Source: Ignavibacteria bacterium
GTDB lineage: Bacteria; Bacteroidota; Ignavibacteria; Ch128b
Reading direction: 5' to 3'
Assembly (NCBI GenBank): GCA_013177855.1
Contig: JABLYA010000001.1
Span: forward strand, 667,231-731,230
DNA: 64,000 nucleotides
Within the stretch, counting starts at the first letter, position 1, and each line of letters starts with the position of its first letter. Shown one piece after another: positions 43,664-54,078 of the stretch. The notes below the pieces were generated by a model, which saw only the letters and a list, made by a program, of their open reading frames with translations, was not told where the DNA came from and ran no database searches. A program made the translations under genes and the position numbers.

Positions 43664-46303
43664 CTACTTTAATAGAACAAGTTTTTTTGTCAATATTTTT
43701 TCATCAGATACAAGTTGATAAAAATATATTCCTGAGGTTAGATGTTGTGGAAAATGATTCGAGTTCAATTCAATCTCATAATTGCCGGGATTTTTTGTTT
43801 CATTTATTAACTCAGAAATTTTTCTACCAAGACAGTCATATAGATTAATTTTTACATTAGTTTGTTTTGGAATGCTATATCGAATTTTTGTAATTGAATT
43901 AAATGGATTGGGAAAATTCTGGCTCAAGTAAAAATTTTCCAGAAAAAGTTTTTCATCTTCAACCGAAGTAGTTGTATCGATTGTAATTTGATATGCACCA
44001 ATTCCATTATTTGTTGAAAGTACATAAATAATAAAAACTCCCCTTCCGTAATATCGCACTGCTACATCTCCACTTAAACCAATGTTATTGGCATTATCAC
44101 CGAGTGTTGGAGTTGTTTCATATGTGGTTGCATTTGCAATTCCATTTGTTATATCTAATATCCTCGCATTTTCATTAAATACACCGTATTGATATGTGAC
44201 TAAAAATTTTTTACCGAATTTTTCAAAATATCTTATTGCATTGCTCTGCGTTGCAACCAAACCAGTCGGACAGGTTCCGAGTATTGAACCTGTTGGAGAA
44301 TAATATTTCGGTAAGATACTTGTTGCATTAACAAAAAAATTTGAATTACCTTTTCCTATCGGTGCGACAGATGGATTGGTTCCATAATTCGTTACATCAG
44401 AAAGCACAATCTCTTGAGGAGTTTGATTAAATGAACCATTGCTCATTGTCCATTTCAAAATTCTATTTGAATTAGCTGCTGCGGCATAAATAACTGCTGA
44501 ATTATCCGACCAACTGCCTACGACAGTAATTTTATCACCTAGACGATAAGCATTGGCAGAATACTCAATTATGACTTGCGGCGCTGAATTTTCATCATCC
44601 CATTTATAAATTTTAAATGGAGAAGTAGATGCGCTTGTAGTGAGATTTGCAGCAATAATTTTTCCATCATCGGTTACTTCAACATCATTGAGTGTGAATG
44701 TTCCACCAGTGACTCCATTAATATTCAAACTGCCCACAACATCGCCAGTCTGTGCATCCAGGATTAAAACATTTGGTCTTGATACTACATAAAGTCGATG
44801 ATTATTATTTGTAAATCCATATGCCAAACCTCGTTCTGTGCTTGCTGTTGGAGATAACCAGGACGGCATATTATTACCTGCATCGGAAAAACTCCAGGTC
44901 GGAATTCTTTCGCCGGTAACAGTCACTGAAATTGTATCTGCAAGATTTTTAATTCTTCCAATTATAATTCCAGTACCTACCTGCAATGGGTAGAAAAATC
45001 CAAGTGAATCGATATAACCATTCAAGCCTTGAATTTCCCAATTGACTTCAGATGGTAAGACATCAATTTCGTATCCCCATATATCTTTTCCATAGATTTC
45101 AATTTTTTTCGATTGAGTGGAGTCAATAAAAATTTGTCGGGGCCAGAGATAAAAGCTATCAATAACTTCACTTGCATAAATTTCGCTTATTGCAAGAAGT
45201 GCATTTGCAACAGATCTTTCTCCCGCAGCATCACTAGGTGAATTGACCACTCTATTTCTCACAACCATTGTAGTCGATCCTCCGCCATCTAAGTTTACAG
45301 CATTATAACAACCAATTGATTTCATATAATTTGCAAGCTCAGGTAAAGACATTCCAACACTAAAGCCTGGCTGACGCCCATCAACTGTTACGAAAAATAA
45401 TTTTGTTGAGTCTTGATTAAATCCAACTGCGGTTCTCGGATGCACAGCAGTCTGAAGTCCATCAGGAATTACACCATTAATTACAAGTGTTGGTCCGCCA
45501 CCTGTCATTGTAAAGATGTTTCCCCTAAATGGATTTGTACTGAAAAGAATTGTTATTGTATCGTTGACAAGAATTGTGGAATCTAAAAATGCTTTTGCTG
45601 TTCCATTTCCAGATAAAACATATTCATCTGCTGAATAAGTCATATTCCCAATACCAACATTTTTAGCTCTTACTACAAATTTGATTGAGTCGCCAATAAC
45701 AAGCGGAGTTAATCTTTTCAACCTAACCTCAGTCACAGAGTTGTTTGTTTTAGTCGAAGTTCCAAAATATTTATTGAAAATTACCAGCGAATTTGATCTA
45801 ACGGTATCGTTAAGACTTGAAATTGACCTCACATAACCTTGCTTTGTTTTAATGATTGCTGAAAAACCGAGATCATCGATAATCATTCTCTTTGAAGTAT
45901 CAACCGCAAAAGATGGCCTCTGGCTAATTCTGCCAAAAGTGTACTCGTTATTATTTATCATTGAACCGATTAAAAAAGTGTAAGGATTGTACGGATCACT
46001 GATACCAAAGAAATCGGCATTGACGGCACCAATTACAACATGACCACTTCTGCTGCTTCTTTTAGCCATCGATGAAGTCTTTTCGAAACCAGTTCCAAGA
46101 ACATCCTTTGCCAGTACAGTTTCAATTTTATTTTTTGGATGAGTAATATCTATCTCTAAAATTTTAATGTTGTATGGTCCAACTGAAGTTTTATAAACCG
46201 AATGATATTTAATTCCCGGTCCAACCATCACAGCTGTGGAATCATCTGCATAAATTTTTATGAAGAGAGAGAGAAGAATTAAGTAGAGTAATTTTATTTT
46301 CAT
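43664..46303 (-). CDS. secreted phosphodiester glycosidase (NAGPA domain) with T9SS sorting domain
   Basis: 879 residues from ATG 46303, preceded by GAGGTGACT; a longer frame from 46357 would put 18 residues before the signal peptide MKIKLLYLILLSLFIKIYA. Residues about 50-390 form the NAGPA/DUF2233 domain: GGGPTLVINGVIPDGLQ, HPRTAVGFNQDSTKLFFVTV, DGRQPGFSVGMSLPELA and NLDGGGSTTMVV. These hydrolases cleave GlcNAc-type phosphodiesters. A propeller-like middle (about 510-790) precedes the sorting domain YLSQNFPNPFNSITKIRYSI to KILTKKLVLLK. Probably T9SS cargo that acts at the cell surface. Confidence 0.9.
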   Translation of the reverse strand: MKIKLLYLILLSLFIKIYADDSTAVMVGPGIKYHSVYKTSVGPYNIKILEIDITHPKNKIETVLAKDVLGTGFEKTSSMAKRSSRSGHVVIGAVNADFFGISDPYNPYTFLIGSMINNNEYTFGRISQRPSFAVDTSKRMIIDDLGFSAIIKTKQGYVRSISSLNDTVRSNSLVIFNKYFGTSTKTNNSVTEVRLKRLTPLVIGDSIKFVVRAKNVGIGNMTYSADEYVLSGNGTAKAFLDSTILVNDTITILFSTNPFRGNIFTMTGGGPTLVINGVIPDGLQTAVHPRTAVGFNQDSTKLFFVTVDGRQPGFSVGMSLPELANYMKSIGCYNAVNLDGGGSTTMVVRNRVVNSPSDAAGERSVANALLAISEIYASEVIDSFYLWPRQIFIDSTQSKKIEIYGKDIWGYEIDVLPSEVNWEIQGLNGYIDSLGFFYPLQVGTGIIIGRIKNLADTISVTVTGERIPTWSFSDAGNNMPSWLSPTASTERGLAYGFTNNNHRLYVVSRPNVLILDAQTGDVVGSLNINGVTGGTFTLNDVEVTDDGKIIAANLTTSASTSPFKIYKWDDENSAPQVIIEYSANAYRLGDKITVVGSWSDNSAVIYAAAANSNRILKWTMSNGSFNQTPQEIVLSDVTNYGTNPSVAPIGKGNSNFFVNATSILPKYYSPTGSILGTCPTGLVATQSNAIRYFEKFGKKFLVTYQYGVFNENARILDITNGIANATTYETTPTLGDNANNIGLSGDVAVRYYGRGVFIIYVLSTNNGIGAYQITIDTTTSVEDEKLFLENFYLSQNFPNPFNSITKIRYSIPKQTNVKINLYDCLGRKISELINETKNPGNYEIELNSNHFPQHLTSGIYFYQLVSDEKILTKKLVLLK

Positions 46304-46495
46304 AGTCACCTCGTTGTTTTTACAAAAATAAATTTTAAGGAATGAACTGAAAATCATTTTTCTTTTATTTATTTGTTAAATGCAAAGCATCTTAAAAACT
46401 AAATTGATGGGCTATGTCGATTATTCTAAGTTATTTTTTAATTCACAATTTCAAATTAAATTTCGAAATAAGTTGAACAAATTTGTGAGACAAAA

Positions 46496-46978
46496 ATGGA
46501 ACACAAAAAAAGACCAAGCTGGGATGAATATTTCCTTAAACTTGCAATGCTGGCTTCGGAACGATCAACTTGTCCAAGAATGCATGTAGGCTGTGTTTTA
46601 GTAAAAGATAAATATGTTTTAGCAACAGGATACAATGGTTCTTTGCCTGGTCTTCCACATTGCGATGATGTCGGTTGTTTAATTGTTGATAATCACTGCG
46701 TTAGAACAAATCATGCTGAGATAAATGCATTGGTGCAAGCATCTTTGCACGGAGTAAGCGTAAAAGGTGCAACTGCTTATGTGACAAATATGCCCTGTAC
46801 AACTTGTGCGAAAGCTTTGATTGCTGCGGGAATTGTTCGAGTTGTCGTCTTTTCAGATTATCACGATTCTCTTGGGGTTCAATTTTTTAAAGATGCGGGT
46901 GTCCAAATTGATAAACTACCAATGCCTGAAAAGATCATTCACTACGATTTGGAAAGTTATACTTCAGCCAGAAAATGA
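46496..46978 (+). CDS. dCMP deaminase-type cytidine deaminase
   Basis: 160 residues, normal for the ComEB/dCMP deaminase family, which converts dCMP to dUMP for thymidylate synthesis. Zinc ligands are in RTNHAEINAL (His, catalytic Glu) and MPCTTCAKAL (two Cys). YNGSLPGLPHCDDVGC is the extra zinc and substrate loop of this family. The alternative frame upstream (46380-46589) is a shadow. It is flanked by a divergent T9SS cargo gene and a convergent gene 23 bases away, so it is probably monocistronic. Confidence 0.93.
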   Translation: MEHKKRPSWDEYFLKLAMLASERSTCPRMHVGCVLVKDKYVLATGYNGSLPGLPHCDDVGCLIVDNHCVRTNHAEINALVQASLHGVSVKGATAYVTNMPCTTCAKALIAAGIVRVVVFSDYHDSLGVQFFKDAGVQIDKLPMPEKIIHYDLESYTSARK

Positions 46979-47001
46979 ATAACAAAATCTCTTAGTTTCA
47001 A

Positions 47002-47871
47002 TTAAAAGTTTAATCGAAGATTCAACTGTGGATAATACTCAACAAAGTAATTAGACTGAATTTTTTCAAGGCTCATATCAAGTTTTATTTTAGAATTGTA
47101 CTTATTGGCTGAAATGATTGCATCTACCATACTAATGATGTGATTTGTAATTGTGACTATCAAAGCTTTGTCTGCATAGTTGTAATAATCATTGGCTTTG
47201 CCTCTTAAACCTGAGTAGTAAATGAACTTCCCCTGAGTATCATAATAATATTCACCTGCAATTGTGTATTGTCCTCTTGCAAATTTTGAATCATCCCAGC
47301 CCTGACTGTATTGAGGATACTTACCGATCATCTCATAATATTGTTGATGTCCATGCGGATATAAAGTATGGGAAAATTCCCTGATTGATCTTTCAGCTGT
47401 GTTAAGTTCATCCCAATTTACTCTTTGCCAGGGTTTTAAGTTGACATCTGGACTGATATGAATATTCGCTGTGCCGCCAAGAGCACTTGCCCATTGATTT
47501 AACCATTCAGCATAACGAACTACGCTCCAGTATTCATCAGCATAATTCTGGAAAAAGATCGTCTGATCATCACCTTTTTTAGTGTAATGATAATTTAGAT
47601 AAAGAGATACACCTTCAACGGCAACAAATAAAATTGCTTTCAAATAATCTCCAGTATAAATCTCACCTGCACCGGGAATTAAAGCAGATAAAGCACCAGC
47701 AAGAATTGGAGATTTCTGATTACTTATATTATTCAATTGAGCTGAAGATTGATTTTCTTTCTGTAAATTAATCTTAAAATCAGTCTGGAGATTACCTGTC
47801 CTGAAATTATCATCAATTGCAAAAAGATTTAAGGATAGAACAAAGATTAACGATGCGATTAATTTTTTCAT
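47002..47871 (-). CDS. DUF5683-like secreted/envelope protein
   Basis: 289 residues from ATG 47871 (GAGGTTAAAATT before it); a longer frame from 47910 is not favoured because the signal peptide KKLIASLIFVLSLNLFA starts at the later ATG. SPILAGALSALIPGAGEIYTGDYLKAILFV resembles the DUF5683/TM2-like pattern SxxxPGxGQxYxGxxxKG found in Bacteroidota envelope proteins (written here in two pieces of the same stretch). Two hydrophobic helices flank it. The C-terminus (LVITNHIISMVDAIISANKY) matches that family. It starts 10 bases after the gluzincin/barrel gene stop, so the two are co-transcribed. Confidence 0.65.
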   Translation of the reverse strand: MKKLIASLIFVLSLNLFAIDDNFRTGNLQTDFKINLQKENQSSAQLNNISNQKSPILAGALSALIPGAGEIYTGDYLKAILFVAVEGVSLYLNYHYTKKGDDQTIFFQNYADEYWSVVRYAEWLNQWASALGGTANIHISPDVNLKPWQRVNWDELNTAERSIREFSHTLYPHGHQQYYEMIGKYPQYSQGWDDSKFARGQYTIAGEYYYDTQGKFIYYSGLRGKANDYYNYADKALIVTITNHIISMVDAIISANKYNSKIKLDMSLEKIQSNYFVEYYPQLNLRLNF

Positions 47872-47881
47872 AATTTTAACC

Positions 47882-50800
47882 TCATAATTCAAAACCGAAT
47901 AAAATTCCAAAGTAAACTAAAAGTTCTTTTCCGTATTTGATTGTTTCCTTTGTAAAAATGTTTTCTCTTTTGAATTCATCAAAACCATAAGCAAGATTGA
48001 CAAATAAGCTTGTGGGAAACATATAAAAAGAATTCATCTGAACTCTTAATTCTGCACCTACACCTTTTTTGAAGTTTTTCAATTTTACAGCTTTTGACTG
48101 CCAAGCATTACCAAAATCGAAATAAATTGAACCATAAATTTTATCGACATAAAGATTATAAATCCTCTTATCAATATCTTCAAAAATTGGGAAACGATAA
48201 TTAACATTGAGATGAAAAATTTCATTTCCGCTAATTGCATAAAAAGGATAACTCTTCATTCCAATTAAGCCGCCCAGATAAAAATCGAAGAAACTATCCG
48301 TTTCGGGTCCGAGTGTTGTTCCTGCTCGCGTTTTGAAAGTTAAAGAATGTTTTCCAGCTGGAAGTTTAAATGCCTGCATCAGGTTCAATTCAATTCTTGA
48401 GTATTTTGTTTTACCATATCTTGTCAGCAGAGCACCTTCATTTTCATCATAATAAGTTTCTGGATTAAAGTCGTTTGTTGAATACTCAAAATTAAGATTG
48501 ACTTTGGTTCCATATGGATTAATGTCATTGTCTTTTTTCAAAAGAATATTTTCAAAGTTATAAGTCAAATTAAAAGTCCATCCTCGCAAATAAATTTCAA
48601 ATGTAGCAGGATAAAGAATTCCACCAGGCAGCAGAAAAGAACTAAGGTCTGCTGAGTAGCGGCTGTAAATTGTTTTAAATTGAAGTGTATGATTTTTTGA
48701 AAACAAGTAATGCTTTGCAGATAAATCAACTTCAAACAGATTATAAGTTACAGTGACAGGAGTTTTATATGCATAATTAATTGTCCCATCCGCTAAGGTA
48801 TCGGGAGATAGACCTAGAAAATTTTCTGCTTTTCTGGAAACACTATAAACTTCGAGATTTAATTCTGGTTTTAATCCAAGTTGAAAGAAGATTGGAACTC
48901 GATCACGATATTCCAAGCCAAAGTATAAATCCCGCTCAAATCTTGAATTGATTGCAATGCTTCCAAACATTCCAGTTCGATTTAATATATCTGATGAATA
49001 GAAATAAAATCCCGGTTTGATCAGTTCAAATCCTTTTGCAGAGCGACTGTAATTATCATATCTAAGGAATGGAATGAAAGAAAGCTTTGTGAAATTTGCA
49101 GAGTATTTTTTCACTTTAAAATCAGGGATCTGTGTATCATCAAAGTTCTTGAGTTTTTCCCAGTCAAAATTGCCATTCACTTTTTTGCTCTGATCAATCG
49201 GGAACAATTTGTAATTGTATTCAGGAATATAATCGAAGTTCAGTGTATCAAATCTATCAACGAAAAATATTTTATAACCAGTCGAAGTATAACCAGCATA
49301 AGCAATCTCTCCTTTGAAGTTGCAGGCAGGCATAAATGCACCGCCAACTACATTTGTAATTTGTCTTTTACTTCCAGTGTTTAAGTTATAAACGAAAAGA
49401 TTAAAAATACCTTTTTTATCAGTTGAGTATATTATTTCATCTTCATTAACAAATACAGGATTTCTTTCATCAATATTTTTTTCATTAATAAGAAAATCGA
49501 TGTTTCCATCCAGATCACAAATTGCAATATCTCTGCTTTCATTAAGTGAATAATCAAAAACAATTTTTTTACCATTGGGTGAAAATTTTGGATTATAAAC
49601 CTGCTCTCCGTTTTTAAAGAAAGTCAACTGCCTTTGATTTTTCCCTTCAATATCAATTAAAAACAAATTCAGCGTTCCATCTTTCTGGGAAACATAAACT
49701 ATCGTTTTCCCATCTGGGGAAAGGGAAGGATTATTTGCTCTTAAACCGTAAGTTAAACGCTTCTCTTTCTTTTTCTCGAGATCATAGATGTAGAGGTCAT
49801 GTATCTTTACAAGATTTTTGTTTTTTTCAGTGAGCTTGGAATAAATGATTTTATTCCCATCAGGAGTTAGAGCAAATGTCGAGCGAACTCCAGATTGAAC
49901 AAGCTCAGATTTTTTGGTTTTGAAATCATAGACATAAAGTGAGGTTAAAAAATAATCTTCGTTTTTATTTGAAAGATAGTAGAGTTTAGAACCATCGGGA
50001 CTGAATACTGGATAAAAATTACCAAATCCTTCTGGTTCGATTAATTGACCAGTGAATAAATTTCCCCTTATGATTTCGGTATTTTTAGTATAATAATCTT
50101 TTAAAAATTCTTTCCATTCGTTGTATAGTTGTTCTCCAGAAATATTCAGAACTTTCTTAATAGCCTCATCAATTGTGAAGGATAATTTATCTTTTAGTCG
50201 ATTATTAATTTCAATTAATTTTTTCTCTCCGTAGCGATAAGCGATGTAACTGACAAGTGCAAAACCTGAATTGTAAACAGATTCATTTCCAAGGCTTGTC
50301 TTTTCAAAAACTGTCATTTGATTCCAGGTTAACATATTTCCATCAAGCACATAGGATCTTAAAATCATATCTCGATGAGAGTCCCAATAATCGTATTGAA
50401 ATTCGTTTCTCATATATTGTGCAGTTCCTTCAGCAAACCACTGAGGCACATTTATCGATGGAATTGGATAAGATACGATTACATTCGGAAAACCATAAAG
50501 AACATCGGGTCTTCTTTCTCTTTCATAGTTCAAAACCTGTAAATAAAATGCTGGTACTCTGCGATTTAACTTCATTGCTGCTTGAAGTTGAACCATATGA
50601 GTAAATTCATGGGAAATTACATTTCGTAACCAGTGATGTGTCCCTCTTAAATCTGTATCAAGAGGCGGTGCCCAGATTTCAATCTTGTTGTCAAAAAAAT
50701 ATGTCGCTCCATTGGAATAATCATCAATGTCTTTAATTACAAAGTGAACACGTTCGGGTTTATAACCATAAAAAGAAGTTATGGGCTCGTAAATTTCTTC

Positions 50801-50977
50801 AGCAATTTTTGCAATTACTTTTGCGGTTCTTTCGGCACCTTCATGGAAATGAACAGAAAAATGTTTGGTTTCAATTGTGTACCAATTCACTTCTGGATAA
50901 TACTCATTAAATTGAGCATTGGTTGAGTATGCACTTAGAACTAAAAAAATAAGAGTTACAAAAAAGTTATTTTTCAT
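47882..50977 (-). CDS. gluzincin-like metallopeptidase, beta-propeller and outer-membrane barrel in one protein
   Basis: 1031 residues. Signal peptide (1-21). Residues about 35-290 form a peptidase-MA-like domain with zinc motif HEFTH (His123, Glu124, His127) and WFAEGTAQYM (Glu183) as third ligand. About 300-590 is a six-bladed TolB/WD40-like propeller (YPVFSPDGSKLYYLS, NPSLSPDGKTIVYVS, NPKFSPNGKKIVFDY). From about 640 to the end are beta strands typical of an Omp85-like barrel (GLIGMKSYPFYAISGNEIFH, FDFGNAW, ending LVYFGILFGFEL). It probably sits in the outer membrane with its peptidase domain on one side. Role unknown. Confidence 0.85.
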   Translation of the reverse strand: MKNNFFVTLIFLVLSAYSTNAQFNEYYPEVNWYTIETKHFSVHFHEGAERTAKVIAKIAEEIYEPITSFYGYKPERVHFVIKDIDDYSNGATYFFDNKIEIWAPPLDTDLRGTHHWLRNVISHEFTHMVQLQAAMKLNRRVPAFYLQVLNYERERRPDVLYGFPNVIVSYPIPSINVPQWFAEGTAQYMRNEFQYDYWDSHRDMILRSYVLDGNMLTWNQMTVFEKTSLGNESVYNSGFALVSYIAYRYGEKKLIEINNRLKDKLSFTIDEAIKKVLNISGEQLYNEWKEFLKDYYTKNTEIIRGNLFTGQLIEPEGFGNFYPVFSPDGSKLYYLSNKNEDYFLTSLYVYDFKTKKSELVQSGVRSTFALTPDGNKIIYSKLTEKNKNLVKIHDLYIYDLEKKKEKRLTYGLRANNPSLSPDGKTIVYVSQKDGTLNLFLIDIEGKNQRQLTFFKNGEQVYNPKFSPNGKKIVFDYSLNESRDIAICDLDGNIDFLINEKNIDERNPVFVNEDEIIYSTDKKGIFNLFVYNLNTGSKRQITNVVGGAFMPACNFKGEIAYAGYTSTGYKIFFVDRFDTLNFDYIPEYNYKLFPIDQSKKVNGNFDWEKLKNFDDTQIPDFKVKKYSANFTKLSFIPFLRYDNYSRSAKGFELIKPGFYFYSSDILNRTGMFGSIAINSRFERDLYFGLEYRDRVPIFFQLGLKPELNLEVYSVSRKAENFLGLSPDTLADGTINYAYKTPVTVTYNLFEVDLSAKHYLFSKNHTLQFKTIYSRYSADLSSFLLPGGILYPATFEIYLRGWTFNLTYNFENILLKKDNDINPYGTKVNLNFEYSTNDFNPETYYDENEGALLTRYGKTKYSRIELNLMQAFKLPAGKHSLTFKTRAGTTLGPETDSFFDFYLGGLIGMKSYPFYAISGNEIFHLNVNYRFPIFEDIDKRIYNLYVDKIYGSIYFDFGNAWQSKAVKLKNFKKGVGAELRVQMNSFYMFPTSLFVNLAYGFDEFKRENIFTKETIKYGKELLVYFGILFGFEL

Positions 50978-51033
50978 TTTAAGATTAATGATAAGTTTTG
51001 GTTAAAAGATTAATCTTCGTTAAGATTGATTTA

Positions 51034-54000
51034 CTATTTAACAACAGCAACTTTAATGATCTTATAATCACTTTTACTTTGTGATTTTGCTTCGATACGA
51101 GCGAAATAAATTCCGCTTTGAATATTTGCAACATTCCATTTGATATCGGTTTCAATTCCAGCTAAGGCATAAGAATTTATTTCATCAACAAATTCTCCAT
51201 TCAAATCATAAATCTTTATTTTAATCTTTGCATCTTCTGAAACATAAACTCTGAAATTTGTTTCGTTATCATAAACTGGGTTAGGCCAATTATAAACTTT
51301 AGACTTCGGCAGAAATTCATCTCTGTAAAATGCACCCGCTGGAATTTCAGATACATTATGATGATACAAATTGTTTGAATTCAAAGTCCATTTAATAATT
51401 TTAGGTTCATCAGCAATTTGTACCAGTTGAACAAAACCACTATCATTTCCTGTCAAATAAAATGTTTTGTTGAAATTATAAATAAGACTTGAACCACTTG
51501 ACAGATAACCAATTGAATAAGTGATTAATGCATCCATTAAATTTTCGGAAGGCTTTTTCCCATTATAACAGATTAATCTACCATCTTCTGTTGAAACCAG
51601 AATATCGTTAACACCATCATTATTGTAATCAATTAAATTCAAATTGCCAATGAATTTTGTCCCGAAAGGCGGATAGATTGGAAAATTTTCAGCCACAGCG
51701 CCAGATTTGTTGAAAGCTAAAATTTTGTCTTTTGTGTTTACAAAAATGTAATTCGTTTCATCTGGTTTTAGATTTCCAGCAGCTATTGTAAAGCTTGAAT
51801 CAGTCAAGTCAATTTTGAAATGAGCGATTATCCCTTTTTCATTTAATGTCTCAACAAAACCAGACTTATCAAAAATAACAGCAATCTCTTTATCAGCTGG
51901 AGTTTGAGCAAGTGAATTATCCCAGATTAAAACCATTTCAACCAGATCATTAAGCGAGTGTTCAACTTTAGTATTGCCAAAGTAAACATACTTAGAAGTC
52001 AGAGTAATAGTTCTATAACCATTATATGCTGACTTAATTGCTTTGTCAGTTACAATTAATCCAGTTGGAGCAAAAGTATTTTGTGGAGATTTAAATAGAT
52101 ATTGCTCGCCATTCTCCCTAAGAATTTCAATCACGAAATTTGATAGTAATTGCGATACTGGGTAGGTAATTAAATTTTTTACATTGTTTGTAAACGGAAG
52201 TTTAAATTGTTCTACCCATATTGTATCCGAAGAGATATAAACCAAACTAAGCAAAAGTTCGTTTGATGAATTCGATTCGACAAAAGAGTAAATATTTATT
52301 CCATTCAAAAAATTGATAAAAAGTATGTTAGTTTGAACTGAATTGGAAAAAATCTGTTTAGATTTTGATAAGAGATCGTAACTAAAAAATTCATTGCCAG
52401 ATTTAATAAAAATTTTGTTCGTATCAATTTCATTTCTATGTATAAATTCAGTTCTGAGAGATTGAGCAATTCGTTCGTTGACAATTGGTTTTATTTTCTC
52501 GTTACCAAAACTTACACTAAAAGTCATTTGATTATTTAGTTCGGAGAAGTTGTAAATTTTAATATAAGTCGGTGTTCCATTGTTTGATAGAGTTCTCGGC
52601 TTAGTTTCATCTGAAAATTCATTCTTATAAAATTTTGATGGATTATTCTTGAACCAGAAATCAACTGAATCGCCTTCGCCAACAACTACATCACCGAAAA
52701 TAGTAGTGAACTCATTACCTATATCCTGAATTCCATCGGCTTCAATTAATTTGATTCCTCGCAATTTCGGATTTGCATTTATCGAATTATCAGCGAAATT
52801 TTCAGCTATGATTTTTTCATCAATATGCCAGATCAAAATTCCATTACCTGGAGTTGCCCAATCAAATTCATCAACATCAATCACTACTCCGTCTACTGTA
52901 TCAACATAGTAAGAACTAAAATTTCTAAAATCTTTGAAGAAATTATACTCAACAAGATTAACCCCGATCTGAGATTTGATTTTTATTCCATCATTTAAAA
53001 CATCTTTCTGACGATTTTCAATTAAGTAATACTCTCTTGAATTGATTGGAATTTTGTAAACTGTTTTTGAATTATTAACTGATGCCAGGCGAGCAAAAAC
53101 TTCTAAATCCAAAGTATCCTTTGAAATTTCAATTGGTTCAACTAAACCAAGAAAATATTTTTCCCAGGCTGATGGCTCTGGTGGGAAAAGTCCTGCATAC
53201 GCAAACATTGCCTGACCATCCATCAAGCCAAAACGACCAATAGCCGTTTTACCAGTTTTAGTATCAAACAAATCTGGAAGTCCAAGAAAGCTGCCAAAAC
53301 TTGCAGCAAGCAATCCATTAATGCTCAATTCAAGCAAAGCTTTGCCAGTTAAAGTTTGAATTTCCCGACTTTCAGTCTCGGGTAAAATCATAGAGTTTAG
53401 AACATATTTAGGTGGATTGCCAATTTTTACACCTTGATAATTTGCACCAAAGAAATTCTTCAATGTAGTTGGACTTAAGTAAACAGATGGAATATCTTTT
53501 TCAAGTCCGAATGTCTCTGGTATTACAATATCTCTTCCCACTCCAGCGTGAAAAATTGTAAAGACATCGTACTTGGTAAAATCCTGATCTGGATAAAGTG
53601 AATCGACTTTTCGCCAGACATCTTCGAATAATATTCCCAATCGTGATAGATCATTCGATTTCGGTGGTGAATAATAACTCATTACATTTGGAAGCGTAAC
53701 AATTCTATCTAATACTTCATACTGAATTATAATTTTACCATCAGAGATTTTTTGATAGTAATTTTTTAAGAACTCAAGGTGTGATTTGAAATAATTTCTA
53801 TCATGTGGCAGCGGATCAATTATACTTTTTCCGTAATCCTTTGAATAATGGGAACCAAATTTTCCATTCCCGTAAGTCGCTGCATCTTGATCAACTGCAA
53901 AATCAACCATCACAGCAAGCAAACGAAAAGTATCAACCGATGTCGTTCGGTAAATTTGACTTTCACTCGCACTAAACGGATTTAAATTATGTGGTAATCT

Positions 54001-54078
54001 CAATTCAATTTTAGCAGATTGAGCAAAAAGAATTGTCGATAAAGTCAAAAACAGGATTAAAAATTTTTCAAGTTTCAT
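51034..54078 (-). CDS. M6-like secreted protein with lost zinc motif and T9SS-type C-terminus
   Basis: 1014 residues with signal peptide (1-19). The fold resembles immune-inhibitor-A/M6 peptidases: FRLLAVMVDFAVDQD, YFKSHLEFLKNYYQKISDGK, FTIFHAGVGRD, then SFLGLPDLFDTKTGKTAIGR and FGLMDGQ. The expected HExGH directly before LGLPD reads A-S-F-G-S (residues 259-263), so all three motif residues that bind zinc or catalyse are absent. A propeller-like middle and a sorting-domain-like end (VYNWPNPVYDNETNFRVYVS to YKIIKVAVVK) follow. It lies between PorV and the gluzincin/barrel gene. Confidence 0.85.
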   Translation of the reverse strand: MKLEKFLILFLTLSTILFAQSAKIELRLPHNLNPFSASESQIYRTTSVDTFRLLAVMVDFAVDQDAATYGNGKFGSHYSKDYGKSIIDPLPHDRNYFKSHLEFLKNYYQKISDGKIIIQYEVLDRIVTLPNVMSYYSPPKSNDLSRLGILFEDVWRKVDSLYPDQDFTKYDVFTIFHAGVGRDIVIPETFGLEKDIPSVYLSPTTLKNFFGANYQGVKIGNPPKYVLNSMILPETESREIQTLTGKALLELSINGLLAASFGSFLGLPDLFDTKTGKTAIGRFGLMDGQAMFAYAGLFPPEPSAWEKYFLGLVEPIEISKDTLDLEVFARLASVNNSKTVYKIPINSREYYLIENRQKDVLNDGIKIKSQIGVNLVEYNFFKDFRNFSSYYVDTVDGVVIDVDEFDWATPGNGILIWHIDEKIIAENFADNSINANPKLRGIKLIEADGIQDIGNEFTTIFGDVVVGEGDSVDFWFKNNPSKFYKNEFSDETKPRTLSNNGTPTYIKIYNFSELNNQMTFSVSFGNEKIKPIVNERIAQSLRTEFIHRNEIDTNKIFIKSGNEFFSYDLLSKSKQIFSNSVQTNILFINFLNGINIYSFVESNSSNELLLSLVYISSDTIWVEQFKLPFTNNVKNLITYPVSQLLSNFVIEILRENGEQYLFKSPQNTFAPTGLIVTDKAIKSAYNGYRTITLTSKYVYFGNTKVEHSLNDLVEMVLIWDNSLAQTPADKEIAVIFDKSGFVETLNEKGIIAHFKIDLTDSSFTIAAGNLKPDETNYIFVNTKDKILAFNKSGAVAENFPIYPPFGTKFIGNLNLIDYNNDGVNDILVSTEDGRLICYNGKKPSENLMDALITYSIGYLSSGSSLIYNFNKTFYLTGNDSGFVQLVQIADEPKIIKWTLNSNNLYHHNVSEIPAGAFYRDEFLPKSKVYNWPNPVYDNETNFRVYVSEDAKIKIKIYDLNGEFVDEINSYALAGIETDIKWNVANIQSGIYFARIEAKSQSKSDYKIIKVAVVK

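Noticed and set aside
46304-46357. Longer N-terminus of the phosphodiester glycosidase gene
   Set aside because: It would put 18 residues before a clean signal peptide, whereas ATG 46303 has GAGGTGACT in place.
47872-47910. Longer N-terminus of the DUF5683-like gene
   Set aside because: It would overlap the upstream stop and precede the signal peptide. ATG 47871 has a GAGG site.
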